Both the position numbers and the translations under genes were made by a program. A model generated the notes under the pieces. It was not told where the DNA came from. It worked only from the letters and a program-made list of their open reading frames with translations, and made no database searches. A stretch of 64,000 nucleotides of DNA from DASWZN01 sp036404435 (GTDB lineage: Bacteria > Acidobacteriota > Terriglobia > Bryobacterales > Bryobacteraceae), in assembly GCA_036404435.1 (NCBI GenBank), contig DASWZN010000051.1:190627-254626 (forward strand). The letters are read 5' to 3'. Below are positions 51,393-60,520 of the stretch, piece by piece. Position 1 is the stretch's first letter, and each line of letters opens with the position of its first letter.

Positions 51393-53038
51393 TCGGAGAA
51401 CCTTTGAGCGATCGGGAAGCGGCGGCCGATGCCGAAAGCCTTGCTGGTGACCTTCAGGCCCGGCGCCGCCTGCTGGCGTTTGTACTCGTTGCGATCCACG
51501 GTGTTCACAATCCCCTTGACGAAATCGAGCGTGAGGCCCAGCTTGGCGGCGATCTGCCCAGGCGACTCGTACTCCTCAACGTAGCACCGCAGAACCTCGT
51601 CGAGCACTTCGTAGGGCGGCAGCGAGTCCGTGTCCTTCTGGTCGGGCCGTAGCTCGGCCGAAGGAGGCTTTTCGAACACGCTCTCCGGGATGGCGCCGGG
51701 GTGGCGGCCATTGGCCACTCGCGCCAACTGGTAGACCAGGGTCTTGGGGACATCGCTGATGACCGCGAGGCCGCCGCACATGTCGCCGTAAAGCGTGCAA
51801 TACCCGACCGCCAGCTCGCTCTTGTTGCCCGTGGTCAGGACCAGACAGCCGTATTTGTTCGAGAGCGCCATCAGCAGTGCGCCGCGGATTCGCGCTTGCA
51901 GGTTCTCCTCGGCCACCCCGGGCGCCGAGCCGGCGAATAGTGGCGCCAGCGTTTCGAGGTACTTCTCGTAAACTGGCCCGATCGGGGCGACCTCAAAGCG
52001 GATGCCGAAGTTGCGGGCGAGGGCGCACGCGTCCGTGAGGCTGCCTTCGGAGGAGTACGGCCCCGGCATTCCGACCCCCATCACGTTCTCCGCGCCCACC
52101 GCGTCCACGGCAATGGCGGCCGTGAGCGAGGAATCGATGCCGCCCGAGAGGCCGACGAGCGCCTGGCGGAACCCGCACTTGTGCAGGTAATCGCGGGTGC
52201 CCAGGACCAGCGCCTCGTAAACCGCGGCGCACTCGTCATCGAGATCGGCGTGCGCATCGCCCGCGCCGGCTTCGGTATCGACGATCGCCAGGTCCTCCCG
52301 AAAGGAGGCGCAGGAAGCGATGACGCGCGCCTGGGCGTCCAGGGCGAAACTGGAGCCGTCGAAGACGAGCGAGTCGTTGCCGCCCACCTGGTTCACGTAC
52401 ACCACCGGCAGTCCGAAGCGGCGCGCGGTGTTGGCGAAGATCTCGCGGCGCTGCACGCGCTTGTGCATGTGATAGGGCGAGGCGTTGATACTGATGAGAA
52501 TGTGCGCCCCGGCGCGCGCCATGTCTTCGACCGGGTCCTGGCGGTAGAGGCGGCGCTCCCAGAACTGCTTGTCGTTCCAGGCGTCCTCGCAAATGGTAAG
52601 CGCCACTTGGCGGCCGCGGAACGGGAACAACGACTCGCGCTCGCCGGGAACGAAATAGCGCGCCTCGTCGAAGACGTCGTAGGTGGGCAGCAGCATTTTC
52701 GTCTGGCGGAAGACGATCTCGCCGCGCTCGATGACGGCCGCGCAGTTGGCCGCGCGCTTGCCGGTGGGCGAGTGCGACCGGCCGACGTAGCCGCAGACAA
52801 TCCCCAGATCGAGGCCGGCGGTCTCGCTCGCCAGCCTCTGCAACTGTTCCTCGGTGCGGTCGAGAAAGCTCTCCTTTTCGACCAGGTCGCGGGGCGGGTA
52901 GCCGCAGATCGCGAGCTCAGGAAAGACCGCCAGTTCGGCGCCGCGCTCGGCGGCCTCGCGCGCTGTGCGCAGGACGAGGCCGGTGTTTCCATCGAGGTGG
53001 CCGACGGTCGTATTGATCTGCGCTAGGGCGATCCGCAT
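51389..53038 (-). CDS. nadE: Glutamine-dependent NAD+ synthetase
   Basis: A 549-residue two-domain enzyme started at ATG 53038; the frame continues further upstream through REP-like DNA. The nitrilase-type amidase (1-~275) has the triad Glu41, Lys114 and Cys150 (LTICEDAW). The synthetase domain has the ATP-binding SGGIDSS at 298-304, then TTGNKSELAVGY. It makes NAD from deamido-NAD using glutamine. nadA lies in this window too, but not in the same operon. A TACAAT -10 lies 10 bases before the ATG. Confidence 0.96.
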   Translation of the reverse strand: MRIALAQINTTVGHLDGNTGLVLRTAREAAERGAELAVFPELAICGYPPRDLVEKESFLDRTEEQLQRLASETAGLDLGIVCGYVGRSHSPTGKRAANCAAVIERGEIVFRQTKMLLPTYDVFDEARYFVPGERESLFPFRGRQVALTICEDAWNDKQFWERRLYRQDPVEDMARAGAHILISINASPYHMHKRVQRREIFANTARRFGLPVVYVNQVGGNDSLVFDGSSFALDAQARVIASCASFREDLAIVDTEAGAGDAHADLDDECAAVYEALVLGTRDYLHKCGFRQALVGLSGGIDSSLTAAIAVDAVGAENVMGVGMPGPYSSEGSLTDACALARNFGIRFEVAPIGPVYEKYLETLAPLFAGSAPGVAEENLQARIRGALLMALSNKYGCLVLTTGNKSELAVGYCTLYGDMCGGLAVISDVPKTLVYQLARVANGRHPGAIPESVFEKPPSAELRPDQKDTDSLPPYEVLDEVLRCYVEEYESPGQIAAKLGLTLDFVKGIVNTVDRNEYKRQQAAPGLKVTSKAFGIGRRFPIAQRFSE

Positions 53039-53048
53039 CTGAACTTTT

Positions 53049-53054
53049 ATTGTA
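53049..53054 (-). promoter_or_regulatory. -10 of nadE
   Basis: TACAAT on the minus strand, 10 bases before the nadE ATG; a short or absent leader. Confidence 0.4.
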
Positions 53055-53329
53055 ACGAGGGGCAGCGGCGTAGCGGCGGAATTGGGTTCGTTTTGGCGTG
53101 TCGGAGAAGGGCTTGCCAGGGTGGCGGTGGGCCGGAAATGGGTTCGTTTTGTCATTTCGCTGCCGGTGTGCCCAGGGGTAGGCGAAACCGCCTGCCCCAC
53201 GAAAGGAACGTAGCGCGAGCGGAGGTGGAGAGGCGAGGTTGGGCGGACGCAAGTTGATGAGGGCTAAGGGCGGAAAGTGTTTGAGGAAGCCGTCACCTTA
53301 TTCTCTGGAACGTTGCGGCGATTGTGCGC
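53055..53329. repeat. Intergenic repeats: TGGGTTCGTTTTG pair and a REP palindrome
   Basis: Two direct copies of tGGGTTCGTTTTG near 53085 and 53140, and the palindrome GGTAGGCGAAACCGCCTGCC at 53177-53196. No gene found in this 275-base stretch between nadE and fic. Confidence 0.6.
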
Positions 53330-53335
53330 TATAAT
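53330..53335 (+). promoter_or_regulatory. -10 of the fic gene
   Basis: TATAAT 20 bases upstream of the ATG at 53356 (11 before an in-frame GTG at 53347). A TGGAAC block 18 bases upstream is a possible -35. Confidence 0.45.
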
Positions 53336-53355
53336 CTCCGCATAGGGTGCGGCGA

Positions 53356-54468
53356 ATGTATATCCACGAGCTTCCAGATTGGCCACGGTTCCACTGGAAC
53401 CGGGAGCAACTCGCCGAGAGCTTGGCCTCAGTTCGCCATCGGCAGGGCCGACTGATCGGCCACATGGAGGCCCTCGGGTTCAAACTGCGGCAGGAGGCCG
53501 TCCTCCAAACACTGACCGCCGATGTTCTCAAAAGCAGCGAGATCGAGGGGGAAAGGCTGGACGCCGAACAGGTCCGGTCGTCGATCGCCAGGCGTTTAGG
53601 CATAGACATCGGCGCGCTCAAGCCGGCGGACCGCAACGTTGAGGGCGTGGTTGAGATGATGCTCGACGCCACGCGCCGGTATGACCAGCCGCTCACTGCC
53701 GAACGCCTGTTCGCGTGGCACGCGTCCCTGTTTCCCACCGGGCGCAGCGGCATGACCAGAATCAGGGCCGGGGCCTGGCGCGGCGACAGCACGGGACCGA
53801 TGCAGGTGGTTTCCGGTCCGGTTGGAAAGGAGCACGTCCATTTCGAAGCGCCGAGGGCGGATCGGCTGAGAGCGGAGGTTGGGGCGTTCCTGGATTGGTT
53901 CGAGGGAGATCCTGGTATCGATCCTGTGCTGAAGGCCGGGCTGGCGCATGTTTGGTTTGTGACGATTCACCCGTTCGACGACGGCAACGGCCGCGTAGCA
54001 CGCGCCATCGCCGATATGGCTCTAGCGCGCTCGGAGAACAGCTCGCAGCGATTCTATAGCATGTCGGCGCAGATTGGGCTGGAGCGCAAGGCCTACTACG
54101 ACATTCTGGAGACGACGCAGCAAGGAACGATGGACATCACGCCGTGGATGGACTGGTTCCTGGATTGCTTGGGGCGTGCGATCGACGGCGCGCGGACAGC
54201 GCTCGGCGCGGTTCTGGCCAAGGCGCGTTTTTGGGAGCGCATTCAGGGTATCCAGCTCAACGATCGCCAGCGTCTCGTGGTCAACCGCCTGCTGGACGGC
54301 TTCGGGGGCAAGCTTACGACATCGAAATACGCGAAGCTCTCGAAGTGTTCGCAGGACACGGCGCTTCGCGACATTCTGGCGCTGGTCGGGCGGGGGATTC
54401 TGGTGCGCAACCCCGAGGGAGGGCGGAGTACGAGCTACTCGCTGGCCGGGGAGCCGGAGGGCGGGTGA
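53356..54468 (+). CDS. Fic domain protein with N-terminal inhibitory helix
   Basis: A 370-residue protein (ATG 53356; GTG 53347 is in frame). The N-terminal region is a DUF4172-like segment (YIHELPDWPRFHWNREQL). SSEIEG at 60-65 matches the class II inhibitory motif (S/T-x-x-x-E-G/N), which blocks ATP positioning. The Fic core has HPFDDGNGR at 205-213, the canonical HPFx(D/E)GNGR. The C-terminus is a winged-helix domain with TSKYAKLSKCSQDTALRDIL. It probably AMPylates a cellular target and self-regulates; a separate antitoxin is not required. Confidence 0.93.
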   Translation: MYIHELPDWPRFHWNREQLAESLASVRHRQGRLIGHMEALGFKLRQEAVLQTLTADVLKSSEIEGERLDAEQVRSSIARRLGIDIGALKPADRNVEGVVEMMLDATRRYDQPLTAERLFAWHASLFPTGRSGMTRIRAGAWRGDSTGPMQVVSGPVGKEHVHFEAPRADRLRAEVGAFLDWFEGDPGIDPVLKAGLAHVWFVTIHPFDDGNGRVARAIADMALARSENSSQRFYSMSAQIGLERKAYYDILETTQQGTMDITPWMDWFLDCLGRAIDGARTALGAVLAKARFWERIQGIQLNDRQRLVVNRLLDGFGGKLTTSKYAKLSKCSQDTALRDILALVGRGILVRNPEGGRSTSYSLAGEPEGG

Positions 54469-54755
54469 TGGCGCGCGCTGCCGGCTACCGCGTGGGGCAG
54501 GCCGTTTGGCTGGCCTGCGGTGGCCGGCATGCGCTGATCGATGGGATGGCGGCGTTACATCCACTCGGTCCGCGTCGTTGGGGAGGAATTGGTGTGGCGC
54601 ATCGCGTTGACCCGGCGCGTTGCTCTGCCCTCACATTTCAGAAGGAAGCACAGGGCGTTCGACGTCAACTTGCTATGATTGCTGCGGGCCGAGAGGTGTT
54701 CCGTCGCGCCTCGGAAACGATGACCCTGTAGCCCGCGTGGTGATCCAACGCCTGC
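54469..54755. other. Intergenic region with a REP-like palindrome
   Basis: The palindrome gcaggccgtttggctggcctgc lies at 54497-54518. I see no convincing gene; short frames here are arginine-rich and lack family features. Confidence 0.5.
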
Positions 54756-55589
54756 TTATGAAAGCACTCCGGCCTGCTCCGCGCCCTTACGCTTCGGGTA
54801 TAAGTACCAGCCCAGCAGCACCGCGAAGAGGGCCCCGGGCACCGCAAAGGATATTGCCGGGGTAAGGTCGCCTGCGAAACCCTTTGCGACGGGCACCACG
54901 ATCATTGCGATCACCTCGATACTGATCAGAATCAGCACAACACTGAGGACCGGCGCAAGCGTGAAGCCCATTTCTTTCCGCTGAAGCAGCATGACCGCGG
55001 CAATCACCAGCGCGGGCAAGAGAAAACAAAGATCCAGCACGTGAATCGGGTCGGTAAACTGTCCCGCGGCGGCGGCACCGGCCGGGATTTGCCCGGCACG
55101 GATCGCCAGCACGATTTCCTTCAACTCATGCGCCCCCGCGAAGAGAGACAGCAGAATGAAGGCTGCTGCGATCGATCTGCGCGGAGCGCCAGGACTATAG
55201 GTCTTCGCAATCTCGACCGGCACGAGGAATTTCCGCACACCCATCAGGCCGTAGAAGCTGAGGCCCATCACGGCACAGTAGGCGGGGAACATCGCATTGA
55301 AGTGAACGTCAAACACATAGATCGGGAAATTGTAGCAAAGATACCCCAGCGTGCCGGCCCAGACAAGCAGTGCGCAAAGAGACCCCCGCCTAGCGAGCAC
55401 CGTTGTAACAACGAGCGTCGGCAGAATCAGGCACAGGTCGAGGATGTCGCTCACCACAGCACCCGCCACGGATGCGGGTTTCTCTCGCCAGTAAATGCCT
55501 GGCCAAAAAACCGAGAGGCCAGTGACTGCAAGGACTATGCAAAGAGGCACACTGATCCACAACAGGAATGAGCGCAGTTTCTGGTTCAT
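54756..55589 (-). CDS. Multi-pass membrane protein of unknown function
   Basis: A 277-residue protein with about eight hydrophobic helices (residues ~8-28, 45-65, 70-90, 95-115, 142-160, 183-205, 215-235, 245-265). No catalytic motifs stand out. A soluble stretch between helices holds AHELKEIVLAIRAGQI. It could be a transport or sensing component; there is no neighbour in the same operon to suggest a role. Confidence 0.75.
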   Translation of the reverse strand: MNQKLRSFLLWISVPLCIVLAVTGLSVFWPGIYWREKPASVAGAVVSDILDLCLILPTLVVTTVLARRGSLCALLVWAGTLGYLCYNFPIYVFDVHFNAMFPAYCAVMGLSFYGLMGVRKFLVPVEIAKTYSPGAPRRSIAAAFILLSLFAGAHELKEIVLAIRAGQIPAGAAAAGQFTDPIHVLDLCFLLPALVIAAVMLLQRKEMGFTLAPVLSVVLILISIEVIAMIVVPVAKGFAGDLTPAISFAVPGALFAVLLGWYLYPKRKGAEQAGVLS

Positions 55590-55975
55590 GACCTGACTCC
55601 CGAATGGAACACGCCCGAGCCCCAGGTGTGAATCGCATTGCGACCTCCAGTTCCTCGGACCCTAGTTCGGCTCCGTTCTAACATGGAGACGGAGATCAGG
55701 GCCGAATATTACAGCCGGGGCGGGATGCGTTTCTCGACGTGGTTGGTTGAGGACGGAAGGGTTCGCCATGGCAAAACTGGAGCCGATCAGGAGCGAAGGT
55801 AGCCCAGAGCATGGGTACTGAGAAACGCGCTCGCCGCCGGGGATCCGCTTTCCGAATGAGCGCATAGTCACCTACCCTGACCTGTGCTGGTCGTGGATCT
55901 CCGTCTCGCCAACAACTGGAAATGGGCGGCTGTTAACTCAGCGCCCACGGGCGGAGCCATTGCCCCGCGTCCGAG
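55590..55975. other. Intergenic region, no supported gene
   Basis: 386 bases upstream of the membrane-protein gene and downstream of moaA. A 69-codon minus-strand frame (55662-55871) exists but I cannot connect it to any family. Confidence 0.5.
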
Positions 55976-56971
55976 CTATCCCCCGATCGAATACATCGGC
56001 CGAGGCGGCGCGACGAAGCGGGCGGTGTTGATCTCGTGGCCCTCCCACTTGGCACGCACATTGGCCCGCACCGCCTGCGCGATCTCGTCGTCGGAAGCGC
56101 CGCCGCGCAGCAGGGCCCTGACGTCCGTCTCCTCGATGGCAAACAGGCAATAGCGCAGATGGCCGTCGGCGGTCAGGCGGATGCGGTTGCACTTGAGGCA
56201 AAACGGCCGGCTCACCGAGGCGATGAAACCGATGCGGCCGATGCCGTCGGCGTAGCGGTATTCGGTAGCCGGAGCGCGCGGATCCTCGGCCGGAATCTCT
56301 AGGAGCGGCGCGATCTCACGCGAAAGCTGCGCGACGATTTCGTCGGCCGTCAGCACGCTGCCACGGTCCCAGATGCCCTGCGCGTCGAGCGGCATGAACT
56401 CGATGAAGCGCACCTCCATCCCATTCTCGCGGCCGAACCGCGCCAGCGGAACGATGTCCGGCTCGGTCAGCCCCTTCACCGCGACGGCGTTGATCTTGAT
56501 AGGGTCGAAGCCGAGACTGCGGCAGGCGGCGATGCCGGCCAGGACCCGGCCGAGCTCGTCGCGCCGCGTGATGCGGAGGAAGCGCTCGCGGTCGAGCGTG
56601 TCCAGGTGGATGTTGATGCGCCGCAGGCCGGCCTCGTAAAGCGCCGGCGCCAGGTCCTCGAGCAGCACGCCGTTGGTGGTCAGCGCCAGGTCCGCGATCC
56701 CGGGAATGGCAGCCAGGCGCCGCACCAGGTCCGGCAGATCCCTTCGCACCAGCGGCTCGCCGCCGGTGATACGCACCCTGCTTACGCCCAGCCCGGCGGC
56801 GATGCGCACGAAGCGCTCGATCTCCTCGTAACTCAGGATCTCGGCGCGCGCGACGTAGGCGGGGTCGCGCTCGGGCATGCAGTAGAAGCAGCGGATGTTG
56901 CAGCGGTCGGTAACGCTGACGCGGAGGCTGTTGTGCGAGCGGCCGAAGGTATCGAGCAGCCCGGTCGTCAT
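55976..56971 (-). CDS. moaA: GTP 3',8-cyclase (molybdenum cofactor step 1)
   Basis: A 331-residue radical-SAM enzyme. The N-terminal [4Fe-4S] motif is CNIRCFYC (Cys24, Cys28, Cys31); the C-terminal cluster uses Cys in CLKCNRIRL and YCLF; the C-terminal Gly-Gly is intact. It converts GTP into the 3',8-cyclised intermediate, then processed by MoaC. moaC is not in the window. It is 7 bases downstream of nadA, so the two are probably co-transcribed. Confidence 0.96.
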   Translation of the reverse strand: MTTGLLDTFGRSHNSLRVSVTDRCNIRCFYCMPERDPAYVARAEILSYEEIERFVRIAAGLGVSRVRITGGEPLVRRDLPDLVRRLAAIPGIADLALTTNGVLLEDLAPALYEAGLRRINIHLDTLDRERFLRITRRDELGRVLAGIAACRSLGFDPIKINAVAVKGLTEPDIVPLARFGRENGMEVRFIEFMPLDAQGIWDRGSVLTADEIVAQLSREIAPLLEIPAEDPRAPATEYRYADGIGRIGFIASVSRPFCLKCNRIRLTADGHLRYCLFAIEETDVRALLRGGASDDEIAQAVRANVRAKWEGHEINTARFVAPPRPMYSIGG

Positions 56972-56978
56972 CGGGATG

Positions 56979-57908
56979 TCACCCCAGAGCCAGCATCCTC
57001 TCGAGCGGAACCAGCGCCCTGGCGGCGATGTCCTCGGGAACTTCGACGCGCGGCGAGAGAGTGAGCAGGCAGTCGCGCAGCTTCTCCAGCGTGTTGAGCT
57101 TCATGTACTGGCACTCGCTGCAATTGCAGTTGTCGTTGGGCACGAAGTAGAAGCGCTTGTGCGGGGCGAGTTTCTCGAGCGAGTGCGCGACGCCGCTCTC
57201 GGTCATGACGATGAACTCGTCCGCCGGGGCCTCGACGCAGTACCGGATGATGGCGGTTGTGGAGCCGATGAAATGGGCCTGGTCGAGCACCTCGGGCGGG
57301 CACTCGGGATGCGCCGCGACGAGCGCGTCGGGGTGCGCGGCGCGAGCCTCGGCCACCCGGCGCGCATTGAAGGTCGCATGGACGATGCAGGTCCCCTGCC
57401 AGATCTTCATGTTCTGGCGGCCGGTTTGCTTCTGGACATAGCTGCCCAGGTTCCGGTCGGGCAGGAACAGGACCGTCTTCTCGGGCGGGATCGAATTCAC
57501 CACCTGGACGGCGTTGCGCGAGGTGCAGAGGATGTCGCTCTCCGCCTTCACCTCGATCGAGGTGTTGATGTAGCTCACGATCGCGTGATCGGGATGCTGG
57601 CGGCGGTAGGCGCGGACGGGTTCGACGGCGCAGCTTTCGACCAGGCTGCAACTGGCGGCGCGATCGGGGACGACGACGATGCGGCTCGGATTGAGCACCT
57701 TGGCGGTCTCCGCCATGAACCACACGCCGCAGAAGGCGATCACGTCGCCCTCGAACTGGCGGGCCTTGCGGGCCAGTTCGAGGCTGTCGCCCACGCAGTC
57801 GGCCAGGTCCTGGATCTCCGGCTCCTGGTAGTGGTGCGCCAGCAGGATGGCCCGGCGCGCGCGCTTCAGGTCCAGGATCTCTTCGGCCAGTGTTGCGGTT
57901 GCCAGCAT
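56979..57908 (-). CDS. nadA: Quinolinate synthase
   Basis: A 309-residue iron-sulfur enzyme started at ATG 57908; a longer frame to 57950 is out of the usual range. Cys residues near 87, 203 and 266 (PDRAASCSL, HPECPPE, SECQYMKLNTLE) match the three ligands. It condenses iminoaspartate with dihydroxyacetone phosphate to quinolinate, the first ring of de novo NAD synthesis; nadB is not seen here. It precedes moaA on the minus strand. Confidence 0.96.
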   Translation of the reverse strand: MLATATLAEEILDLKRARRAILLAHHYQEPEIQDLADCVGDSLELARKARQFEGDVIAFCGVWFMAETAKVLNPSRIVVVPDRAASCSLVESCAVEPVRAYRRQHPDHAIVSYINTSIEVKAESDILCTSRNAVQVVNSIPPEKTVLFLPDRNLGSYVQKQTGRQNMKIWQGTCIVHATFNARRVAEARAAHPDALVAAHPECPPEVLDQAHFIGSTTAIIRYCVEAPADEFIVMTESGVAHSLEKLAPHKRFYFVPNDNCNCSECQYMKLNTLEKLRDCLLTLSPRVEVPEDIAARALVPLERMLALG

Positions 57909-57927
57909 GGAGGAACTAGTTCCATTG

Positions 57928-57933
57928 TAACAG
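57928..57933 (-). promoter_or_regulatory. -10 of nadA
   Basis: TACAAT on the minus strand 19 bases before the nadA ATG, with TTGCCT 15 bases further upstream as a weak -35. Confidence 0.4.
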
Positions 57934-57975
57934 CGGGCTTGCGCAGGCAAGGTGCGCGCGATGGGCTCGGGCGAG

Positions 57976-58803
57976 CTACTTCCGTTCAGCCGGAGGAGGC
58001 TTCGCCGCGGGGGGCTTGCCGGGCGCGGGCTCGCCCTGGGTTCCGGTCCTGCTCAGGATGACGGTATCTACGCGGCGGTTGTGCGCGCGGTGCTCCTCGG
58101 TGTCGTTGTCTTCGACCGGATGGATGTCGGCGTAGCCCACAACAGCCAGTTGGTACTCGGACACCGCGAATCGGGTCGTCAGTAGTTCGAGCATCGCGAT
58201 GGCGCGCGCCGAGGAGAGTTCCCAGTTGTTGTGGAAGCGCGAATTGTGAATTGGGACCGCGTCCGTGTTTCCCTCCAGGCGCACCGAGTTGGGGAGCCGC
58301 TTGATGGTCTCCGCGATCTTGCCGATGCTCGAGTAAGCCGCGGGGTTCACCGCGTCGTCCCCCGTGGCGAAGAAGGCGGCCTCGGTCATGCTCACGATGA
58401 GGCCGCGCGCCTCGAGCCGGATCTGCAGCTTGCCGGCGGCGATCTCCTGCTTCAGTTCCGAGTCCAGGTATTGCATGGAGGGGAGCAGGTCCACCACCAC
58501 GAGGTCCTCTTTCGCAACTTTGGAAAGTTCCGTTTTGGCGCCTCCCGGGCCCTTCTTCATCGCATTGCCGACGCCCTTGTCGTCCACCGTGCCTCCCAGG
58601 ACCGCCGCGACGGCGGCGGTGACGCGGCCCTCCGTGAGCGCCTTGGTCACGCTGTCGGAGACCTGCTTGGCGCGGGACTTATCCGACTGGGAGGAGGCGA
58701 ACATCACCACGAAGAAGGCGAACATCAGGGTGATGAAGTCGGAGTAGGAGACCAGCCAGCGCTCGTGGTTGGCGTGCTCTTCGTGTTTGGCTTTGCGGCT
58801 CAT
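57976..58803 (-). CDS. motB: Flagellar motor protein MotB
   Basis: A 275-residue protein. The N-terminal HERWLVSYSDFITLMFAFFVVMFAS region contains the single transmembrane helix with the proton-binding Asp in SYSDF. The C-terminal OmpA-like domain (about 140-255) has LPNSVRLEGNTDAVPI and SARAIAMLELL and anchors the stator to peptidoglycan. It overlaps motA by ATGA. Proton-driven rotation of the flagellum is its role. Confidence 0.95.
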   Translation of the reverse strand: MSRKAKHEEHANHERWLVSYSDFITLMFAFFVVMFASSQSDKSRAKQVSDSVTKALTEGRVTAAVAAVLGGTVDDKGVGNAMKKGPGGAKTELSKVAKEDLVVVDLLPSMQYLDSELKQEIAAGKLQIRLEARGLIVSMTEAAFFATGDDAVNPAAYSSIGKIAETIKRLPNSVRLEGNTDAVPIHNSRFHNNWELSSARAIAMLELLTTRFAVSEYQLAVVGYADIHPVEDNDTEEHRAHNRRVDTVILSRTGTQGEPAPGKPPAAKPPPAERK

Positions 58804-59735
58804 TGCGGCCCTGCCGGGGCGGCTCCCGCGGCAGCGGGCGTGGCGGCGGGCGGCGCGGCCGCGGCGGCGCCGGCTTTCTCCTTGGCAGGCTTTGCGGGCT
58901 TCGCCTGAACAGGCTCCAGGTAGGCCTCCAGCTTGGTGCGGATCAGCTTGGGATTCAGTCCCTCGACGATACCGGCAACCCCCTCCAGCATCAGCTCTTT
59001 GATCTGCATGGCCGCCTGAGTGCGGGCCTTGATCTTGGTGCCCACCGGCAGGAAGAGGATGTTAGCCGAGGCGACGCCGTAGATGGTGGCCACGAACGCC
59101 ACCGCGATACCGCGCCCGACTTCGTCGATGTTGGCCAGGTTCTTCATGACCTGGATCAGCCCCAGCACGGCCCCGATGATGCCGATGGTCGGCGAGTACC
59201 CGCCGGCCGCTTCGAAGACTTTGGCCTCCATCTCGGCGCGGCGCTCCTCGACGGCCATTTCGAGCTCCATCATTTTGTGGATTTCCTGGAGGTCGGTGCC
59301 GTCGACAGCCAGGTTCAGCGCTTTGCGGAGGAACTTGTCCGGAGCGGTCGCGGCGTCCTGCTCGAGCGACACGATGCCATTCTTGCGGGCCTTGGTGGCA
59401 TAGCCGATGATCTCCTCGATCACCGCGTTGGGCGCCTGCTGCTTCTCCATGAAGACTGAAACCACGGCCCTGAGGGCGCGCACCAGCACCGCGAGCGGCG
59501 TGGTGATCATCACCGCTCCGATCGTCCCGCCGAAGACGATCAAGGCGGCGGTGGGCTGAAGAATCTCCTTGATGCTCCCGCCTTCGAGGGTCATCCCGGT
59601 GATGATCCCGCCGATAGACAGAACCAGCCCGCCCACGGTGGCCAGGTCGATCTTGGTTCCAACCGTGCGCGGCGCGGCCGGCTTGGCCTTGTCCGCCTTT
59701 CCCGCTTTCTTCGGTTTCTCGGCTTGCTCCGCCAT
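58800..59735 (-). CDS. motA: Flagellar motor protein MotA
   Basis: A 311-residue protein with the MotA/ExbB fold: helices at ~27-47, 58-80, 170-190 and 205-225, the cytoplasmic loop MMELEMAVEERRAEMEAKVFEAAGG with charged residues that contact FliG, and YSPTIGIIGAVLGLIQVM near 170. Extra Lys/Ala-rich and Ala-Pro tails lie at both ends and are typical of this organism's codon bias, not of the family. It is the second gene of a flbD-motA-motB operon. Confidence 0.95.
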   Translation of the reverse strand: MAEQAEKPKKAGKADKAKPAAPRTVGTKIDLATVGGLVLSIGGIITGMTLEGGSIKEILQPTAALIVFGGTIGAVMITTPLAVLVRALRAVVSVFMEKQQAPNAVIEEIIGYATKARKNGIVSLEQDAATAPDKFLRKALNLAVDGTDLQEIHKMMELEMAVEERRAEMEAKVFEAAGGYSPTIGIIGAVLGLIQVMKNLANIDEVGRGIAVAFVATIYGVASANILFLPVGTKIKARTQAAMQIKELMLEGVAGIVEGLNPKLIRTKLEAYLEPVQAKPAKPAKEKAGAAAAAPPAATPAAAGAAPAGPQ

Positions 59736-59750
59736 GCTCTGCTCCGCGGA

Positions 59751-59987
59751 TCAGCGCTCCGGGGCCGAAGGGCCCGCTTCGGATGCCAACAGCCATTCGG
59801 CGGCGGGCTGCGAGATCGCGCGCCGGAACTCCAGGACGCGGCTCACCACCTCTTCCGCGGATTCGCGAACCATGAACTGGTGCCCCGTGGTCAGGTTGAT
59901 CACCGTATCCGGCGTGATTTCCACGTGCTCGATGAGGTCCGGATTCAGCAGGAACGGACCCCCTTTGAGCCGGGTAAGCCGGATCAT
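59751..59987 (-). CDS. flbD: Flagellar FlbD-type protein
   Basis: A 78-residue protein beginning MIRLTRLKGGPFLLNPDLIE, followed by TPDTVINLTTGHQFMVRES, as in FlbD, a small protein usually found just before motAB. The C-terminal ~20 residues are extra. It is the first gene of the operon, 15 bases before motA. FlbD's role in motility is structural or regulatory and is not well established. Confidence 0.88.
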   Translation of the reverse strand: MIRLTRLKGGPFLLNPDLIEHVEITPDTVINLTTGHQFMVRESAEEVVSRVLEFRRAISQPAAEWLLASEAGPSAPER

Positions 59988-60088
59988 GGCCGCAGACCTC
60001 CCTGATGCGGCATATCGACGGCGGGGCCGCGGGTTTGAGTGCTTCCGGCGGCGCTGGAACCGCGGTAACGTGCCGATAAGTCTGATTG

Positions 60089-60367
60089 ATGGCAGAGATC
60101 ACGCCAGCTTGGCTGGGAGACGGGACCGCCGCGGCGGCCGCCAGGATCCTGGCGGCGCTCAGGACGGGCGAGGCCCGGAGCATCGCCTCGGAGCTGGATC
60201 GGGCGGCGGAAATCTGCCGCACCCCGCCGCGCGATCCCGGCGCCGCGGAACGCTGCGAGGTGCTCGACGCCATCGTCCGGGAACTGCGCGATGCGGTGGG
60301 CCGGCGCGGCGCGGAAGCCGGCCTGGAGGCGCACACCTGTCTGCTGAACCACCTGGCCGGTCTCTAG
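60089..60367 (+). CDS. Small hypothetical protein
   Basis: A 92-residue frame starting MAEITPAWLGDGTAAAAARI and rich in Ala, Arg and Glu; mostly helical with a potential coiled coil (ELDRAAEICRT, EVLDAIVRELRDAV). The start is 101 bases from the divergent flbD start. It might be a motility-associated adaptor, but there is no recognised family and the opposite strand is also open here. Confidence 0.4.
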   Translation: MAEITPAWLGDGTAAAAARILAALRTGEARSIASELDRAAEICRTPPRDPGAAERCEVLDAIVRELRDAVGRRGAEAGLEAHTCLLNHLAGL

Positions 60368-60371
60368 CGAG

Positions 60372-60490
60372 CGCTGAGAAAGTCCTCGCGGGGGCTCGGA
60401 GAAGACAAGCTGAAGCTTGTCCTACAGGGGCAAATCCATGACTCCGAGCCGCACATAGGGCATGCTTCAGCTTGCCCTGGAGACTTTTCG
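60372..60490 (+). repeat. Long-stem REP-like element, family 1, copy 4 (diverged)
   Basis: gctgagaaagtcc and ggagacttttcgg arms with inner gacaagctgaagcttgtcc and gcatgcttcagcttgcc, and a loop with aaatccatgactccgag, the same pattern as copy 1 but with several substitutions. It lies between the orphan frame and the MerR gene. Confidence 0.7.
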
Positions 60491-60520
60491 GCCGGGGTGC
60501 GCGAAATCGCGGCCCCGGCG

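Noticed and set aside
55590..55975. Possible tRNA or small RNA in the gap upstream of the membrane protein
   Set aside because: No cloverleaf, T-loop or anticodon arm could be drawn by eye.
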